DNA from: Alishewanella aestuarii B11
GTDB taxonomy: Bacteria > Pseudomonadota > Gammaproteobacteria > Enterobacterales > Alteromonadaceae
Assembly (NCBI RefSeq): GCF_000280055.1
Contig: NZ_ALAB01000005.1
Location: forward strand, 226,098 to 290,097
Direction: 5' to 3'
DNA: 64,000 bases
Shown here: piece by piece, positions 13,258 to 21,575 of the stretch
Layout: every line of letters begins with the position of its first letter
Numbering within the stretch: the stretch's first letter is position 1
Notes under the pieces: model-generated
What the model was told of the DNA's origin: nothing
Database searches by the model: none
Seen by the model: the letters and a program-made list of their open reading frames with translations, nothing else
Made by a program: the position numbers and the translations under genes

Positions 13258-13833
13258 ATGAAACTCGTGCTTAGTTTTACGTTTAGTCTGCTGCTGATGC
13301 TACCCAATATCGGTCACTCGCGACAGCCGTTGATTGCCGAAGTTGATTTAACGCTGATTACAGTCGAAGGGGTGCAATTGGGGATGGCGCAGGAACTGGT
13401 CCGAAGTATATTGCAACAGCGCTACAATGCGGAAGGGAGTACAGAAATTCTGCGCGCTGGTGTGCAATGTGATAAACAGCAATGTATGGCAACAGCGGTA
13501 GGTGCAGAGTTGCAGGAATTGCTACACGCGCAGTTTAACGCCCAGGGTGAATTAAACTGGCTTATTATACAACGACGCTATAAAGGCGGTGGTTCACCAG
13601 AGGAATGCTTACGCCAGGCCGAACAACAAATTGAGACCTTGCTGCAGCAGTATAGCCCGGATAATCCGCAGCGCCGTTATCGACAGCATAGTGTCAGTTT
13701 AATGCTAAACAAAGCCGGACATCCGGATCCGGCTGAGAATAATATGTATGGTTTTCGGGCGCTGATCAAATGTGATCCTTTAGCTAAGGGGACTGCTGAA
13801 GCTGAATTTGAGCTACGCGACAACAGTCGGTGA
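13258..13833 (+). CDS. Secreted protein of unknown function
   Basis: I do not recognise this 191-residue product. It begins with a typical Sec signal peptide (MKLVLSFTFSLLLMLPNIGHS), so it is probably periplasmic. The mature part has four cysteines (in VQCDKQQCMA, PEECLRQ and IKCDPLA), which could form two disulfides. It shows no transmembrane segment after the signal. A consensus -10 box TATAAT lies at 13220-13225, with a poor -35, so it is probably transcribed alone. It is convergent with the guanidinium exporter gene, and the two stop codons lie almost end to end. Confidence 0.75.
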   Translation: MKLVLSFTFSLLLMLPNIGHSRQPLIAEVDLTLITVEGVQLGMAQELVRSILQQRYNAEGSTEILRAGVQCDKQQCMATAVGAELQELLHAQFNAQGELNWLIIQRRYKGGGSPEECLRQAEQQIETLLQQYSPDNPQRRYRQHSVSLMLNKAGHPDPAENNMYGFRALIKCDPLAKGTAEAEFELRDNSR

Positions 13834-13834
13834 T

Positions 13835-14149
13835 TTAACTCGTCAACTTGAGGCCGACAATTCCCAGTAAAATCAGCAGAATACTCGCAACTTTTAACAC
13901 ACTTAAGCTTTCGCCATACAACCAGGCGCCAAAAATTACCGTACCCACGACCCCAATACCGACCCAGACTGAGTAAGCTATGCCGAGTGGCAAGGTGCGC
14001 AGTGCTTGTCCCAGTAGCACAAAACTGGCAATCATCGCGGCAAGCGTTATAACACTGGGCCAGGGTTTGGTAAAACCAGCCGTATATTTCAGGCCAATAG
14101 CCCAGACGATTTCCAATAAGCCGGCGAGAAATAAGATAAGCCATGCCAT
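13835..14149 (-). CDS. gdx: Guanidinium exporter Gdx (SugE), SMR family
   Basis: Gdx is a four-helix small multidrug resistance protein that works as a dual-topology dimer exporting guanidinium ion in exchange for protons. The 104-residue product matches E. coli SugE/Gdx in length and in sequence: AGLLEIVWAIGLKYTAGF with the essential Glu near residue 13, the LPLGIAYSVWVGIG segment in helix 3, and the end SILLILLGIVGLKL. The leader carries a guanidine-II riboswitch, which supports guanidinium over quaternary ammonium compounds as substrate. The SD sequence AGAGG lies seven bases before the ATG. Confidence 0.95.
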   Translation of the reverse strand: MAWLILFLAGLLEIVWAIGLKYTAGFTKPWPSVITLAAMIASFVLLGQALRTLPLGIAYSVWVGIGVVGTVIFGAWLYGESLSVLKVASILLILLGIVGLKLTS

Positions 14150-14168
14150 AACAGTAACCTCTTGTTAT

Positions 14169-14211
14169 GGGGCCGTCCCCGAATGAAAGAATGCACTGGG
14201 GTCGTCCCCAG
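14169..14211 (-). promoter_or_regulatory. Guanidine-II (mini-ykkC) riboswitch
   Basis: Read on the minus strand, the leader of gdx contains two short GC hairpins with ACGR tetraloops: CTGGGG-ACGA-CCCCAG (14211-14196) and GGGG-ACGG-CCCC (14180-14169), about 15 bases apart. Two such hairpins immediately upstream of a ribosome site define the guanidine-II riboswitch class, in which ligand binding lets the loops pair and frees the SD sequence. Here the SD (AGAGG) starts right after the second hairpin. Confidence 0.93.
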
Positions 14212-14251
14212 CCAGCACAAAGTTTAGCAACCCCCAGATCCGGGTGCAAGC

Positions 14252-14764
14252 CTAGCTGATTTCCGCCAGATGGCTCTGTAAGTGCAGATAATGCACACTG
14301 TAATACTGTGCCTTAGTCAGGCTACCATAGGCAAAATGCGGTGCTAGCGGGCCTTGCCAGTTGATAAATTGTTGCAGCTCAAAAGTCAGCTCACGCAGTG
14401 CCACATCATTCGGTAGTTCCGGGATTAACGCCGGCGCGCCGGGGATGGGTTGATCCAGTGGGTGATGCATACTGCCGGACGCAGCAAATAAATTCAGTGC
14501 CAGTTTGCCGGCAGTATTTTGGAATAACGCGGAATAGGCTTGCGGGTAACCGCTGAGCGAATAGCGGATACTTTGCGCGCAGTGTTGCAAAATCTCGCTG
14601 ACAGTCCAATTGCCCGAACTTTGCAAGGCGTCAGGCTTCAGCGCCCGTAATTGTGTCAGTAGCTGCTGTAACGGATAGGGCCGGATGGTCGCGGTAAGTT
14701 TGGCGCCAAGTACCACCACGATCGGGGTCCAGGCAGCCGCGGTAAGAAATTGACGTCGATTCAT
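14252..14764 (-). CDS. DUF1569 family protein with Tat-type signal
   Basis: The 170-residue product begins MNRRQFLTAAAW, a twin-arginine motif followed by a hydrophobic stretch, so export of a folded protein is likely. The rest resembles DUF1569 (DinB-like four-helix bundle): WTVSEILQHCAQSIRYSL near residues 53-70, and HFAYGSLTKAQYYSVHYLHLQSHLAEI at the end, where conserved His residues are candidate metal ligands. No biochemical role is established for the family. It is monocistronic as far as can be seen, 40 bp upstream of the riboswitch. Confidence 0.75.
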   Translation of the reverse strand: MNRRQFLTAAAWTPIVVVLGAKLTATIRPYPLQQLLTQLRALKPDALQSSGNWTVSEILQHCAQSIRYSLSGYPQAYSALFQNTAGKLALNLFAASGSMHHPLDQPIPGAPALIPELPNDVALRELTFELQQFINWQGPLAPHFAYGSLTKAQYYSVHYLHLQSHLAEIS

Positions 14765-14829
14765 GCAGCTTTTGGCAAAAAGGGTTCAGGCCGTTAAACT
14801 AGCCTTTTCTGTCGGAGTCGTCCAGTATC

Positions 14830-15052
14830 GTGTCTGAGAATCTTTCATTATGGCAAAGTTATCGCCGGGCCTTGTTGCGGCCTGCGGGCGTCCGCAACAA
14901 GGCGCTGCTATTGGCACCTTAGCCGGCCATTTTATCTGCCCGGACAAGCGCAGCTGACCAGCGCGCTATTGGATAATGGTCAGCAGCCGTTTCGGTTAAT
15001 GCAAGGCGCTCAGCAAAAACCCGTACTTAGCGGCGATATTTTACCGATTTAG
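14830..15052 (+). pseudogene. Possible frameshifted small gene
   Basis: The 327-bp gap between the DUF1569 gene and the next forward gene holds two protein-like stretches in adjacent frames. From a GTG at 14830 one reads VSENLSLWQSYRRALLRPAG and on to a TAG at 14920. In the next frame, LPGQAQLTSALLDNGQQPFR continues to a TAG at 15050-15052. Removing one base of the TT at 14919-14920 would join them into a protein of about 73 residues. The family is not recognised. It could be a decayed gene, a sequencing error or chance. Confidence 0.35.
14869..14903. repeat. Perfect 12-bp inverted repeat
   Basis: GCCTTGTTGCGG (14869-14880) and CCGCAACAAGGC (14892-14903) are exact reverse complements around an 11-base loop. 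The repeat lies inside the suspected broken small gene, close to its frame change. No T-run follows, so it is not an intrinsic terminator. Confidence 0.85.
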
Positions 15053-15091
15053 GCTTTTACAAAAATTGAGCGATTGGCTAACATCGCAGCT

Positions 15092-15745
15092 ATGACCATG
15101 ACACCCGATGCCCAGCCGCATTTTTGGCAGGTAAGTCCGGATAACCAGACTTACACTGAACTTTGTAACGCTTTATATGAGCGTGAATTACTTCGCCTGT
15201 CACAAATTCCGGCCGCAGAACTGCCCAGCTTACCGAAAAGGTTAGCCAGCCTGCCTTTTTACATTCGTCGCGCGGCCAGTGCCATAGTACGCTACCAGCA
15301 TGAACTGCAGCTGGATAGTCAGAATGCGTCCTGGTATGGCCGTCAGCTGAGTCAATGTCCGGCTAATAAACAACAGGCGGAGCCGATTGCCCGTTTTTAT
15401 CAGAAAGCGGCCAAGCCAGGTTTAATAGTGCCAGTCTATGTTGAAGAGAAAACGCTGGAACATATTATGCTGGACAGTGTCGATGAGGTAGATGTGCAGC
15501 AGCAGCGCTTGCATTGTAATCAACACGGCTGGTTCAGTTTTAGTGGCATGCCACTGGAAGTGAGCAACAGTGACCGCTTTTTACTGAAGCCTGACAAAAC
15601 GATGATGGCGGCAGCCTGCTGTGGCCATCAGTGGTTAAACCGGCGGAAAACGGAACCACGACTGCTCAGTTTGCGTGAGCTGTTACTTGCCAGCCGTTTA
15701 AACTGGCGCAACTTTGCCCGGCCACACACGGCACAGAGCAACTGA
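15092..15745 (+). CDS. Conserved-looking protein of unknown function
   Basis: The product has about 217 residues and I do not recognise it. It is predicted soluble, without signal peptide or membrane helix. It is rich in Gln, Leu and Arg, with an N-terminal helical half (YERELLRLSQIPAAELPSLP; LASLPFYIRRAASAIVRYQ) and a Cys/His patch AACCGHQWLNRR near residue 189. The frame also allows a TTG start at 15074 and a second ATG at 15098; I prefer the first ATG. Codon use resembles the neighbours. It lies upstream of ftsB with a 65-bp gap and may have its own promoter. Confidence 0.6.
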   Translation: MTMTPDAQPHFWQVSPDNQTYTELCNALYERELLRLSQIPAAELPSLPKRLASLPFYIRRAASAIVRYQHELQLDSQNASWYGRQLSQCPANKQQAEPIARFYQKAAKPGLIVPVYVEEKTLEHIMLDSVDEVDVQQQRLHCNQHGWFSFSGMPLEVSNSDRFLLKPDKTMMAAACCGHQWLNRRKTEPRLLSLRELLLASRLNWRNFARPHTAQSN

Positions 15746-15810
15746 GATATCGCTTTGCACGCAAGCCGGCAGTCGGCATAATAGTGAAGGATTAAGCGAA
15801 GAACAAACGC

Positions 15811-16089
15811 ATGCGAATTTTAATAGGTTTTTTATTGCTGGTGCTTGCCGCCTTACAATACCGGCTCTGGTTCGGCCAGCTGAGTATTACTGACTATTTA
15901 CGCCAGCAAGAGGAAATCGCTACCCAACAAGCCAGTAACCAGGAGCTGATCAAACGCAACCGGATGTTGCTGGCAGATGTAAACGACTTGCGGCAGGGGC
16001 TGGAGGCGATTGAAGAGCGGGCCCGCAACGAATTGGGACTGATCGCTGCTGACGAAGTCTTCTTCCGGATAATCCCACAGGATCCTTAA
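15811..16089 (+). CDS. ftsB: Cell division protein FtsB
   Basis: FtsB is a bitopic membrane protein that links FtsQ and FtsL in the divisome. The 92-residue product has a short cytoplasmic start, one transmembrane helix (about residues 3-19) and a periplasmic coiled coil rich in Gln/Glu/Leu (residues 28-70). It ends with the conserved ARNELGLI segment followed by EVFFRIIP. Length matches the family (about 100). It overlaps ispD by one base (TAATG), and the ftsB-ispD-ispF order is the usual gammaproteobacterial one. Confidence 0.95.
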   Translation: MRILIGFLLLVLAALQYRLWFGQLSITDYLRQQEEIATQQASNQELIKRNRMLLADVNDLRQGLEAIEERARNELGLIAADEVFFRIIPQDP

Positions 16090-16781
16090 TGGCAGTACAG
16101 GCTTTTCCGGCGATTGCCGCAGTGATCCCGGCCGCTGGCGTCGGGCAGCGCATGCAGGCCGACAAACCGAAACAATATCTGCGTCTGCATGGCAAAACGG
16201 TGTTAGAACATAGTGTCAGGCCTTTGCTGGCGCTGGAGGCAGTAACTGCCTGTTATCTGGCACTGAGTGAGCAAGACCCCTATTTTGCCGCCACCGGTTT
16301 AACTGATCCGCGCATCGTGCGGGTCAATGGCGGCAGTGAGCGGGTGCATTCGGTGTTCAATGCGCTGCAACAGATTGATGCTGCACGTTACCCCTGGGTG
16401 CTGGTGCATGACGCTGCCAGGCCTTTGGTCAGAGTCAGTGATATTCAACTGTTAATTGAGCGTTGTCTGGCAGCCGGACATGGCGGCATTCTGGCGACCC
16501 CGGTGCGTGATACCATGAAGCGTGGCCGGCAGCAAGTTAACTGCACGGTAGATCGGACCGATCTCTGGCATGCCCTGACACCGCAATTTTTCCCAACCGC
16601 CGCGCTGAGACAAGCTATTGCTGGCGCGCTGGCAGCCGGGGTAGCGGTGACCGATGAAGCCTCGGCGATGGAGTGGGCACAGCAACCGGTATTACTGGTG
16701 GAAGGCCATAGTGATAATCTGAAAATTACCCGGCCGGCAGATCTGCAACTGGCGGCCTTTTATCTGGAGCAACCTCGATAA
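16089..16781 (+). CDS. ispD: 2-C-methyl-D-erythritol 4-phosphate cytidylyltransferase
   Basis: IspD forms CDP-methylerythritol from MEP and CTP in the non-mevalonate isoprenoid pathway. The 230-residue product has the nucleotidyltransferase glycine-rich loop [19 protein letters not shown], the central HDAARPLV metal-binding motif and TPVRDTMKR with the C-terminal TDEASAME segment. Length is close to E. coli IspD (236). Start and stop codons overlap those of ftsB and ispF by one base each, so the three genes are translationally coupled. Confidence 0.97.
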   Translation: MAVQAFPAIAAVIPAAGVGQRMQADKPKQYLRLHGKTVLEHSVRPLLALEAVTACYLALSEQDPYFAATGLTDPRIVRVNGGSERVHSVFNALQQIDAARYPWVLVHDAARPLVRVSDIQLLIERCLAAGHGGILATPVRDTMKRGRQQVNCTVDRTDLWHALTPQFFPTAALRQAIAGALAAGVAVTDEASAMEWAQQPVLLVEGHSDNLKITRPADLQLAAFYLEQPR

Positions 16782-17260
16782 TGACAATCCGCATTGGTCA
16801 CGGCTTTGATGTACATGCTTTTGGTGGGGAAGGCCCGGTCACCCTCGGGGGCGTACAAATTGACTATCCGCAAGGCCTGATTGCGCACTCAGACGGCGAT
16901 GTTGTGTTACATGCCTTGTCCGATGCGCTGCTGGGGGCACTGGCGCTTGGCGATATTGGTCATCATTTTCCTGATACTGACGCGGCTTTCAAAGGCATCG
17001 ATAGCCGGATCTTGTTGCGGCGAGTGTTTGCCGAGGTGCAACAACGGGGCTATCAGATCGGCAATCTCGATCTGACCGTGATGGCGCAGGCACCCAAGCT
17101 GGCACCGCATGTGCACAGCATGCGTGCTTGTATTGCCGCCGATCTGCAGTGTGATATCAGTCAGGTCAATGTAAAGGCGACGACTACCGAAAAGTTAGGC
17201 TTTGTTGGCCGCAAAGAGGGGATCGCGGCGGAAGCGGTGGTGTTGTTGTGTCGTCAATAA
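16781..17260 (+). CDS. ispF: 2-C-methyl-D-erythritol 2,4-cyclodiphosphate synthase
   Basis: IspF cyclises CDP-ME 2-phosphate to MEcPP with release of CMP. The 159-residue product matches E. coli length exactly. It begins [13 protein letters not shown], with the zinc ligands Asp and His in GFDVH. It has [30 protein letters not shown] and the C-terminal [18 protein letters not shown]. It overlaps ispD by one base, and truD begins on its stop codon. Confidence 0.98.
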   Translation: MTIRIGHGFDVHAFGGEGPVTLGGVQIDYPQGLIAHSDGDVVLHALSDALLGALALGDIGHHFPDTDAAFKGIDSRILLRRVFAEVQQRGYQIGNLDLTVMAQAPKLAPHVHSMRACIAADLQCDISQVNVKATTTEKLGFVGRKEGIAAEAVVLLCRQ

Positions 17261-18306
17261 TGCATACCAGCAACGAGCAGCCTTATCTGTATGCCAAACC
17301 AGCAGTGCAGGCGGTGATCCGCACTGAGCCGGCTGACTTTCAGGTGGTAGAAGAGCTGAATTTCGAGCCCAGTGGCAGCGGCGAGCATCTGTTGCTGCAA
17401 ATTGAGAAAACCGGCCAGAATACCCAGTTTATTGCCCGTGAGCTGGCACGGCTAACCGGTTTGCGGGTGCGGGATATCAGCTATGCCGGTTTAAAAGATC
17501 GCCATGCGGTGACCACGCAGTGGTTCTGTTTTAAGTGGCCGATCAAACAAGAGTTGGCCTGGCAAAACTGGCAGCTGGAAGGCTCGCGGATCCTGCAGGT
17601 CGTGCGCCACTACCGGAAATTGCGGCTAGGTGCGTTAAAGCGGAACCATTTTAGCCTTAGATTACGGCAGGTGAGCGATAGCGCTGGCCTGCTGGCACGA
17701 TTGCCACTACTGGCAGAGGGCGTGCCGAACTATTATGGTGAGCAGCGCTTTGGTATTAACGGCGGTAACCTGGCCTTAGCCGAGCGTTTATTTGGCGGCG
17801 AGAGTATTCCGGATCGGCAACTGCGAGGTCTGGCCTTGTCAGCCAGCCGGTCTTTTTTGTTTAACCAGGTGATTGCCGGGCGGATCCGGCGCGGTCACTT
17901 TGCCCGCTTACTACCGGGTGATGTGGTCCAGCTGGCGGGTTCGGGTTCAATCTTTGTGGTGGATCAGGTTACGCCAGAGCTGGAGCAGCGGCTGAGCGCA
18001 CAGGATATTCATCTGACCGCGCCTTTAGTCGGCCTGGGTAAAGCCATGGTGACGGCAGAGGCCGCACTATTAGAGCAACAGCTGTTAGCGCCCTGGCAGG
18101 CCTGGCAGCAGGCGCTGGAACTGCTCAGGGTTCAGGCTGGCCGGCGCAGTATGCGAGTTATCCCCGAGCAGTTGCAGGCTAGCGTGGAACAGGATGCAGT
18201 GGTGCTGCAATTTGCGCTGCCCGCCGGTTGCTTTGCTACCAGTGTACTCAGAGAGTTGGTGGAGTACCGGGATGCGGCACGCGATATCGCACAAATGGAG
18301 TCTTAA
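17260..18306 (+). CDS. truD: tRNA pseudouridine(13) synthase TruD
   Basis: TruD isomerises U13 of tRNA-Glu to pseudouridine. The 348-residue product (E. coli 349) contains the family motifs: KTGQNTQFIARELARLTGLR, then SYAGLKDRHAVTTQWF with the catalytic Asp at the GLKDR motif near residue 80, and GVPNYYGEQRFG. A GTG at 17248 is also in frame, but the ATG at 17260 uses the same one-base TAATG overlap as its upstream neighbours and gives the standard length. The surE ATG follows the TAA directly. Confidence 0.96.
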   Translation: MHTSNEQPYLYAKPAVQAVIRTEPADFQVVEELNFEPSGSGEHLLLQIEKTGQNTQFIARELARLTGLRVRDISYAGLKDRHAVTTQWFCFKWPIKQELAWQNWQLEGSRILQVVRHYRKLRLGALKRNHFSLRLRQVSDSAGLLARLPLLAEGVPNYYGEQRFGINGGNLALAERLFGGESIPDRQLRGLALSASRSFLFNQVIAGRIRRGHFARLLPGDVVQLAGSGSIFVVDQVTPELEQRLSAQDIHLTAPLVGLGKAMVTAEAALLEQQLLAPWQAWQQALELLRVQAGRRSMRVIPEQLQASVEQDAVVLQFALPAGCFATSVLRELVEYRDAARDIAQMES

Positions 18307-19059
18307 ATGCGAATTTTACTAAGTAACGATGACGGCGTTTATGCCAAAGGGATCCAGGTGCTGCAACAGGCATTAATGCAAATCGCAGAGGTCACAACTG
18401 TTGGTCCGGATCGCAATTGTAGCGGCGCTTCCAACTCCCTGACCTTACTTAATCCACTGCGAACCCAGCTGTTGGAAAACGGTTTTATCGCCGTCAATGG
18501 CACGCCAACGGATTGCGTGCATCTGGCTATCAGTCAGCTGCTGGATTTTACGCCGGATTTAGTGGTGGCGGGTATTAACCATGGTGCTAATCTCGGCGAT
18601 GACGTGCTCTACTCCGGTACGGTGGCTGCAGCGACCGAAGGGCGGCACCTGGGCTTACCAGCGATTGCGGTGTCACTGGCCGGACGCGATGAACAGCATT
18701 TCGCTACCGCCGCTCATGTTACTGTGCAGGTGATTCAAAAACTAAAGTCGCATCCACTACCTGCAGATCAGATCTTAAATATTAATGTGCCGGCTATTCC
18801 GTTAAGTGAACTGAAAGGTATTCAGGTGACCCGGCTGGGACGACGTCATAAAGCTGAAACCATGACCAGCACTACTGATCCCTGGGGACGGAAGATTTAC
18901 TGGTACGGGTCCCTGGGCCCGGAGCTGGATGCCGGTGAGGGTACGGATTTTTATGCCATTGCCAATGGTTATGCCTCGATTACGCCGCTGCATGTTGATA
19001 TGTCGGCGTATAAGAGTATGGAAACTCTGGCCAATTGGCTTAATGGGATCAGACTGTAA
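18307..19059 (+). CDS. surE: 5'/3'-nucleotidase SurE
   Basis: SurE is a metal-dependent nucleoside monophosphatase linked to stationary-phase survival. The 250-residue product (E. coli 253) begins [14 protein letters not shown] with the paired metal-binding Asp residues. It contains [28 protein letters not shown] and [27 protein letters not shown], all family signatures. It starts immediately after the truD stop and is followed one base later by pcm, the conserved surE-pcm-nlpD-rpoS stress cluster. Confidence 0.98.
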   Translation: MRILLSNDDGVYAKGIQVLQQALMQIAEVTTVGPDRNCSGASNSLTLLNPLRTQLLENGFIAVNGTPTDCVHLAISQLLDFTPDLVVAGINHGANLGDDVLYSGTVAAATEGRHLGLPAIAVSLAGRDEQHFATAAHVTVQVIQKLKSHPLPADQILNINVPAIPLSELKGIQVTRLGRRHKAETMTSTTDPWGRKIYWYGSLGPELDAGEGTDFYAIANGYASITPLHVDMSAYKSMETLANWLNGIRL

Positions 19060-19060
19060 G

Positions 19061-19699
19061 ATGGCGGTGGTAACGATGCGTAGCGCTCAGGTACTGGCGC
19101 AAAAGCTGCAACTGGAAGGCATCAGCGATGCCAGTGTACTGGCTGCTCTGGCGCAAACGCCGCGGCATTTATTCGTTGAGCCGGTGCTGGCGCATAAAGC
19201 CTATGAGAATACCGCTTTGCCTATCGGCCAGGGGCAAACGATTTCGCAGCCTTATATTGTTGCCCGGATGACGGAGTTGTTGTTGCAAGGCGGCAGTTCT
19301 GGCAAGGTGCTGGAAATTGGTACCGGCTCTGGTTATCAAACTGCCATTCTGGCCAGATTATTCACTCATGTCTGCTCGGTAGAGCGTATTAAAGCGCTGC
19401 AGTTTCAGGCTAAGCGGCGTTTACAACAACTTGATTTGCATAATGTGTCGATGAAACATGGCGATGGCTGGCAAGGTTGGCCAAGCAAGGGGCCGTTTGA
19501 CAGTATTATCGTTACCGCGGCACCGGTGGAAGTACCGCAGGCTTTGCTACAACAGTTGACCGACGGCGGCCGTTTGGTGATTCCGGTCGGTAGTGAGCAG
19601 CAAGTGTTGCGAGTCTACCAGCGGCATGGTGATGAGTTTCAAAGCCAGGATATTGAAACAGTGCGCTTTGTACCTTTAGTACCAGGCGAATTAGCATAA
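19061..19699 (+). CDS. pcm: Protein-L-isoaspartate O-methyltransferase
   Basis: Pcm methylates isoaspartyl residues in aged proteins with S-adenosylmethionine so they can revert to aspartate. The 212-residue product (E. coli 208) has the substrate-side motif [20 protein letters not shown], the SAM-binding motif [21 protein letters not shown] and the end [12 protein letters not shown]. Two ATGs are possible, 19061 and 19076; the first keeps a one-base spacing to the surE stop. The open frame extends upstream into surE, but that part has no family similarity. Confidence 0.96.
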   Translation: MAVVTMRSAQVLAQKLQLEGISDASVLAALAQTPRHLFVEPVLAHKAYENTALPIGQGQTISQPYIVARMTELLLQGGSSGKVLEIGTGSGYQTAILARLFTHVCSVERIKALQFQAKRRLQQLDLHNVSMKHGDGWQGWPSKGPFDSIIVTAAPVEVPQALLQQLTDGGRLVIPVGSEQQVLRVYQRHGDEFQSQDIETVRFVPLVPGELA

Positions 19700-19717
19700 A
19701 ACGAGGTTAGGGCTAAC

Positions 19718-20632
19718 ATGCAGTATTTACAATGGATTATTAAAGGGATGGCGATGGGGGCTGCGGATGTGGTGCCCGGCGTTTCCGGCGGCACTCTGGC
19801 ATTTATCCTCGGTATCTATGAACGTTTACTGGGGGCGATCAGTTCGGTAAACCTGACAGCATTACAATTGTTACTGCGTGGTCAGTGGCGGGCATGCTGG
19901 CGACACATAGATGGCACTTTTTTACTTTGCTTATTCGGTGGGGTGCTGGTCAGTATTTTTTCATTAGCGACCGTGATTAGCTGGTTGCTCGAGCACCGTC
20001 CTGTCCCCTTATGGGCCTTTTTTAATGGCTTGATTCTTGCCGCTTTGCCCTTACTGCTGCGGGCAGTGCGCTGGTCTGCGTTACGCGCACTGTTATTTGG
20101 CGTTGGCATTGTGCTGGCACTGCTGGTTGGGATGTTGGCACCCGTGAGTTTTACTCCGGCAACCTGGATGTTTTTTGTCGCTGGCGCGGTCGCCATTTGT
20201 GCCATGATCCTGCCGGGTATTTCGGGTAGCTTTATTCTGCTGATTTCCGGCATGTATGCCCCGGTGCTACTGGCGGTGCGGGAGTTGCAACTGGCAGTAC
20301 TGTTGCTGTTTTTGCTGGGTTGTATCAGTGGCTTACTTGGCTTCTCCCGCTTTTTAAACTGGTTACTGAAACATTATCATGACGCCACCCTGGCACTGTT
20401 AACCGGTGTGGTAGTCGGGGCCATGTACCGGTTGTGGCCCTGGCAAAGTGCGACTAGCATGTATACGCCTGGCGGTTATGCCGCGACCTTCGGCCAGCAT
20501 GACTTGCTATTGGCAACGGCTTGTTTTCTGGTAGCTATTCTCGTTATGCTGTTACTGCTTAACCTGGAAAAATTGCTGACGGGTGCTAAAACGGTCAGCA
20601 CGGGCAACGCTGTTGAGCGCAGCAAGGAGTAA
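19718..20632 (+). CDS. popT: DUF368 membrane protein, undecaprenyl phosphate translocase
   Basis: DUF368 proteins (PopT) recycle undecaprenyl phosphate across the cytoplasmic membrane for reuse in peptidoglycan and other envelope polymers. The 304-residue product opens with the diagnostic KGMAMGAADVVPGVSGGTLAFILGIYERL and has a second, related motif CAMILPGISGSFILLISGMY near residues 162-181. About eight to nine membrane helices are apparent. Its place between pcm and nlpD is not the E. coli arrangement; it adds another envelope gene to the surE-rpoS cluster. The family function is from recent literature; applying it here is inference. Confidence 0.85.
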   Translation: MQYLQWIIKGMAMGAADVVPGVSGGTLAFILGIYERLLGAISSVNLTALQLLLRGQWRACWRHIDGTFLLCLFGGVLVSIFSLATVISWLLEHRPVPLWAFFNGLILAALPLLLRAVRWSALRALLFGVGIVLALLVGMLAPVSFTPATWMFFVAGAVAICAMILPGISGSFILLISGMYAPVLLAVRELQLAVLLLFLLGCISGLLGFSRFLNWLLKHYHDATLALLTGVVVGAMYRLWPWQSATSMYTPGGYAATFGQHDLLLATACFLVAILVMLLLLNLEKLLTGAKTVSTGNAVERSKE

Positions 20633-20662
20633 CTTATCGTTGTCAGCAGCCTGGGAATCGTA

Positions 20663-21484
20663 ATGCCCTCTCATCTGGCAGATAGTGCTATTTGCCGGGT
20701 GTTGCTGCTTTTACTCTGCATTTTACTCACCGGCTGCGCCGGCAAGTCCGCACCGGCGCCTGTGACTACGCTGGAGATCCGTCAGCAATCGGCGGCACAA
20801 CAGCAACGTACCCAGCTTAGCGGTAACCAGTATGTGGTGCAGCGTGGTGATACGTTATTTTCCATCGCCTTTCGCGCCGGCCAGGATTACCGGACCCTGG
20901 CCAGCCGCAATGGTATAGCTGCACCTTACACCATTTATCCCGGGCAAATACTCCGTTTACAAGGTACTGGCGGCCAAGCTGTTGCCGCTAGCGGAACAAA
21001 TACCCCAGCCAGCCGCCCAGCCACTACGACCAGTGCTAAATCAGTTGCAGCTAATCAGCAAACGGGTTATGGTCAAGCAAGTACGCCTCTTCGCACGCCG
21101 CCGCCGGCGGTTGGTCGGGTTAGCTGGCAGTGGCCGATCCGCGGGCCAATTTTAGCGCGCTTCTCGACCGCTGAGAGTGGGATTAAAGGGATCCAAATCG
21201 GTGGTCGTGATGGCAGCCGGATCAATGCTGCCGCGGATGGGCAAGTGGTATACGCCGGTAATGCGTTACGTGGCTATGGTAACTTAATTATCATCAAACA
21301 TAACGACGATTACCTGAGCGCCTATGCGCACAACAAGCGGATCCTGGTGAAGGAGCGGCAGGAAGTGAAAGCGGGTCAACAAATTGCGGAGATGGGAGAA
21401 ACCGACGCAGCATCTACCCGTTTGCATTTTGAAATTCGTTTTCGTGGAAAATCAGTTGACCCGTTACGTTATTTGCCTAAATAA
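20663..21484 (+). CDS. nlpD: Murein hydrolase activator lipoprotein NlpD
   Basis: NlpD is an outer-membrane lipoprotein that activates the amidase AmiC during cell separation. The 273-residue product has a signal peptide ending in the lipobox LTGC (Cys near residue 25), a LysM domain (YVVQRGDTLFSIAFRAGQDYRTLA, residues 52-75), a Thr/Ala-rich linker and a C-terminal LytM domain. The LytM domain lacks the first His/Asp zinc ligands (it reads GIQIGGRDG) but keeps TRLHFEIR. This fits a catalytically inactive activator rather than a peptidase. In relatives the main rpoS promoter lies inside nlpD. Confidence 0.94.
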   Translation: MPSHLADSAICRVLLLLLCILLTGCAGKSAPAPVTTLEIRQQSAAQQQRTQLSGNQYVVQRGDTLFSIAFRAGQDYRTLASRNGIAAPYTIYPGQILRLQGTGGQAVAASGTNTPASRPATTTSAKSVAANQQTGYGQASTPLRTPPPAVGRVSWQWPIRGPILARFSTAESGIKGIQIGGRDGSRINAAADGQVVYAGNALRGYGNLIIIKHNDDYLSAYAHNKRILVKERQEVKAGQQIAEMGETDAASTRLHFEIRFRGKSVDPLRYLPK

Positions 21485-21575
21485 TACACAAAAAATTAAA
21501 ATAATAATAATGGTAACAGCAGGCTGGGATGCGCCCATGCTCGGTTAGAGCGCCTTAGGTACGGGGAGAATGGAT

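Noticed and set aside
20663..21484. Missing zinc ligands in the NlpD LytM domain as a defect
   Set aside because: Loss of these ligands is normal for NlpD, which activates an amidase rather than cutting peptidoglycan.
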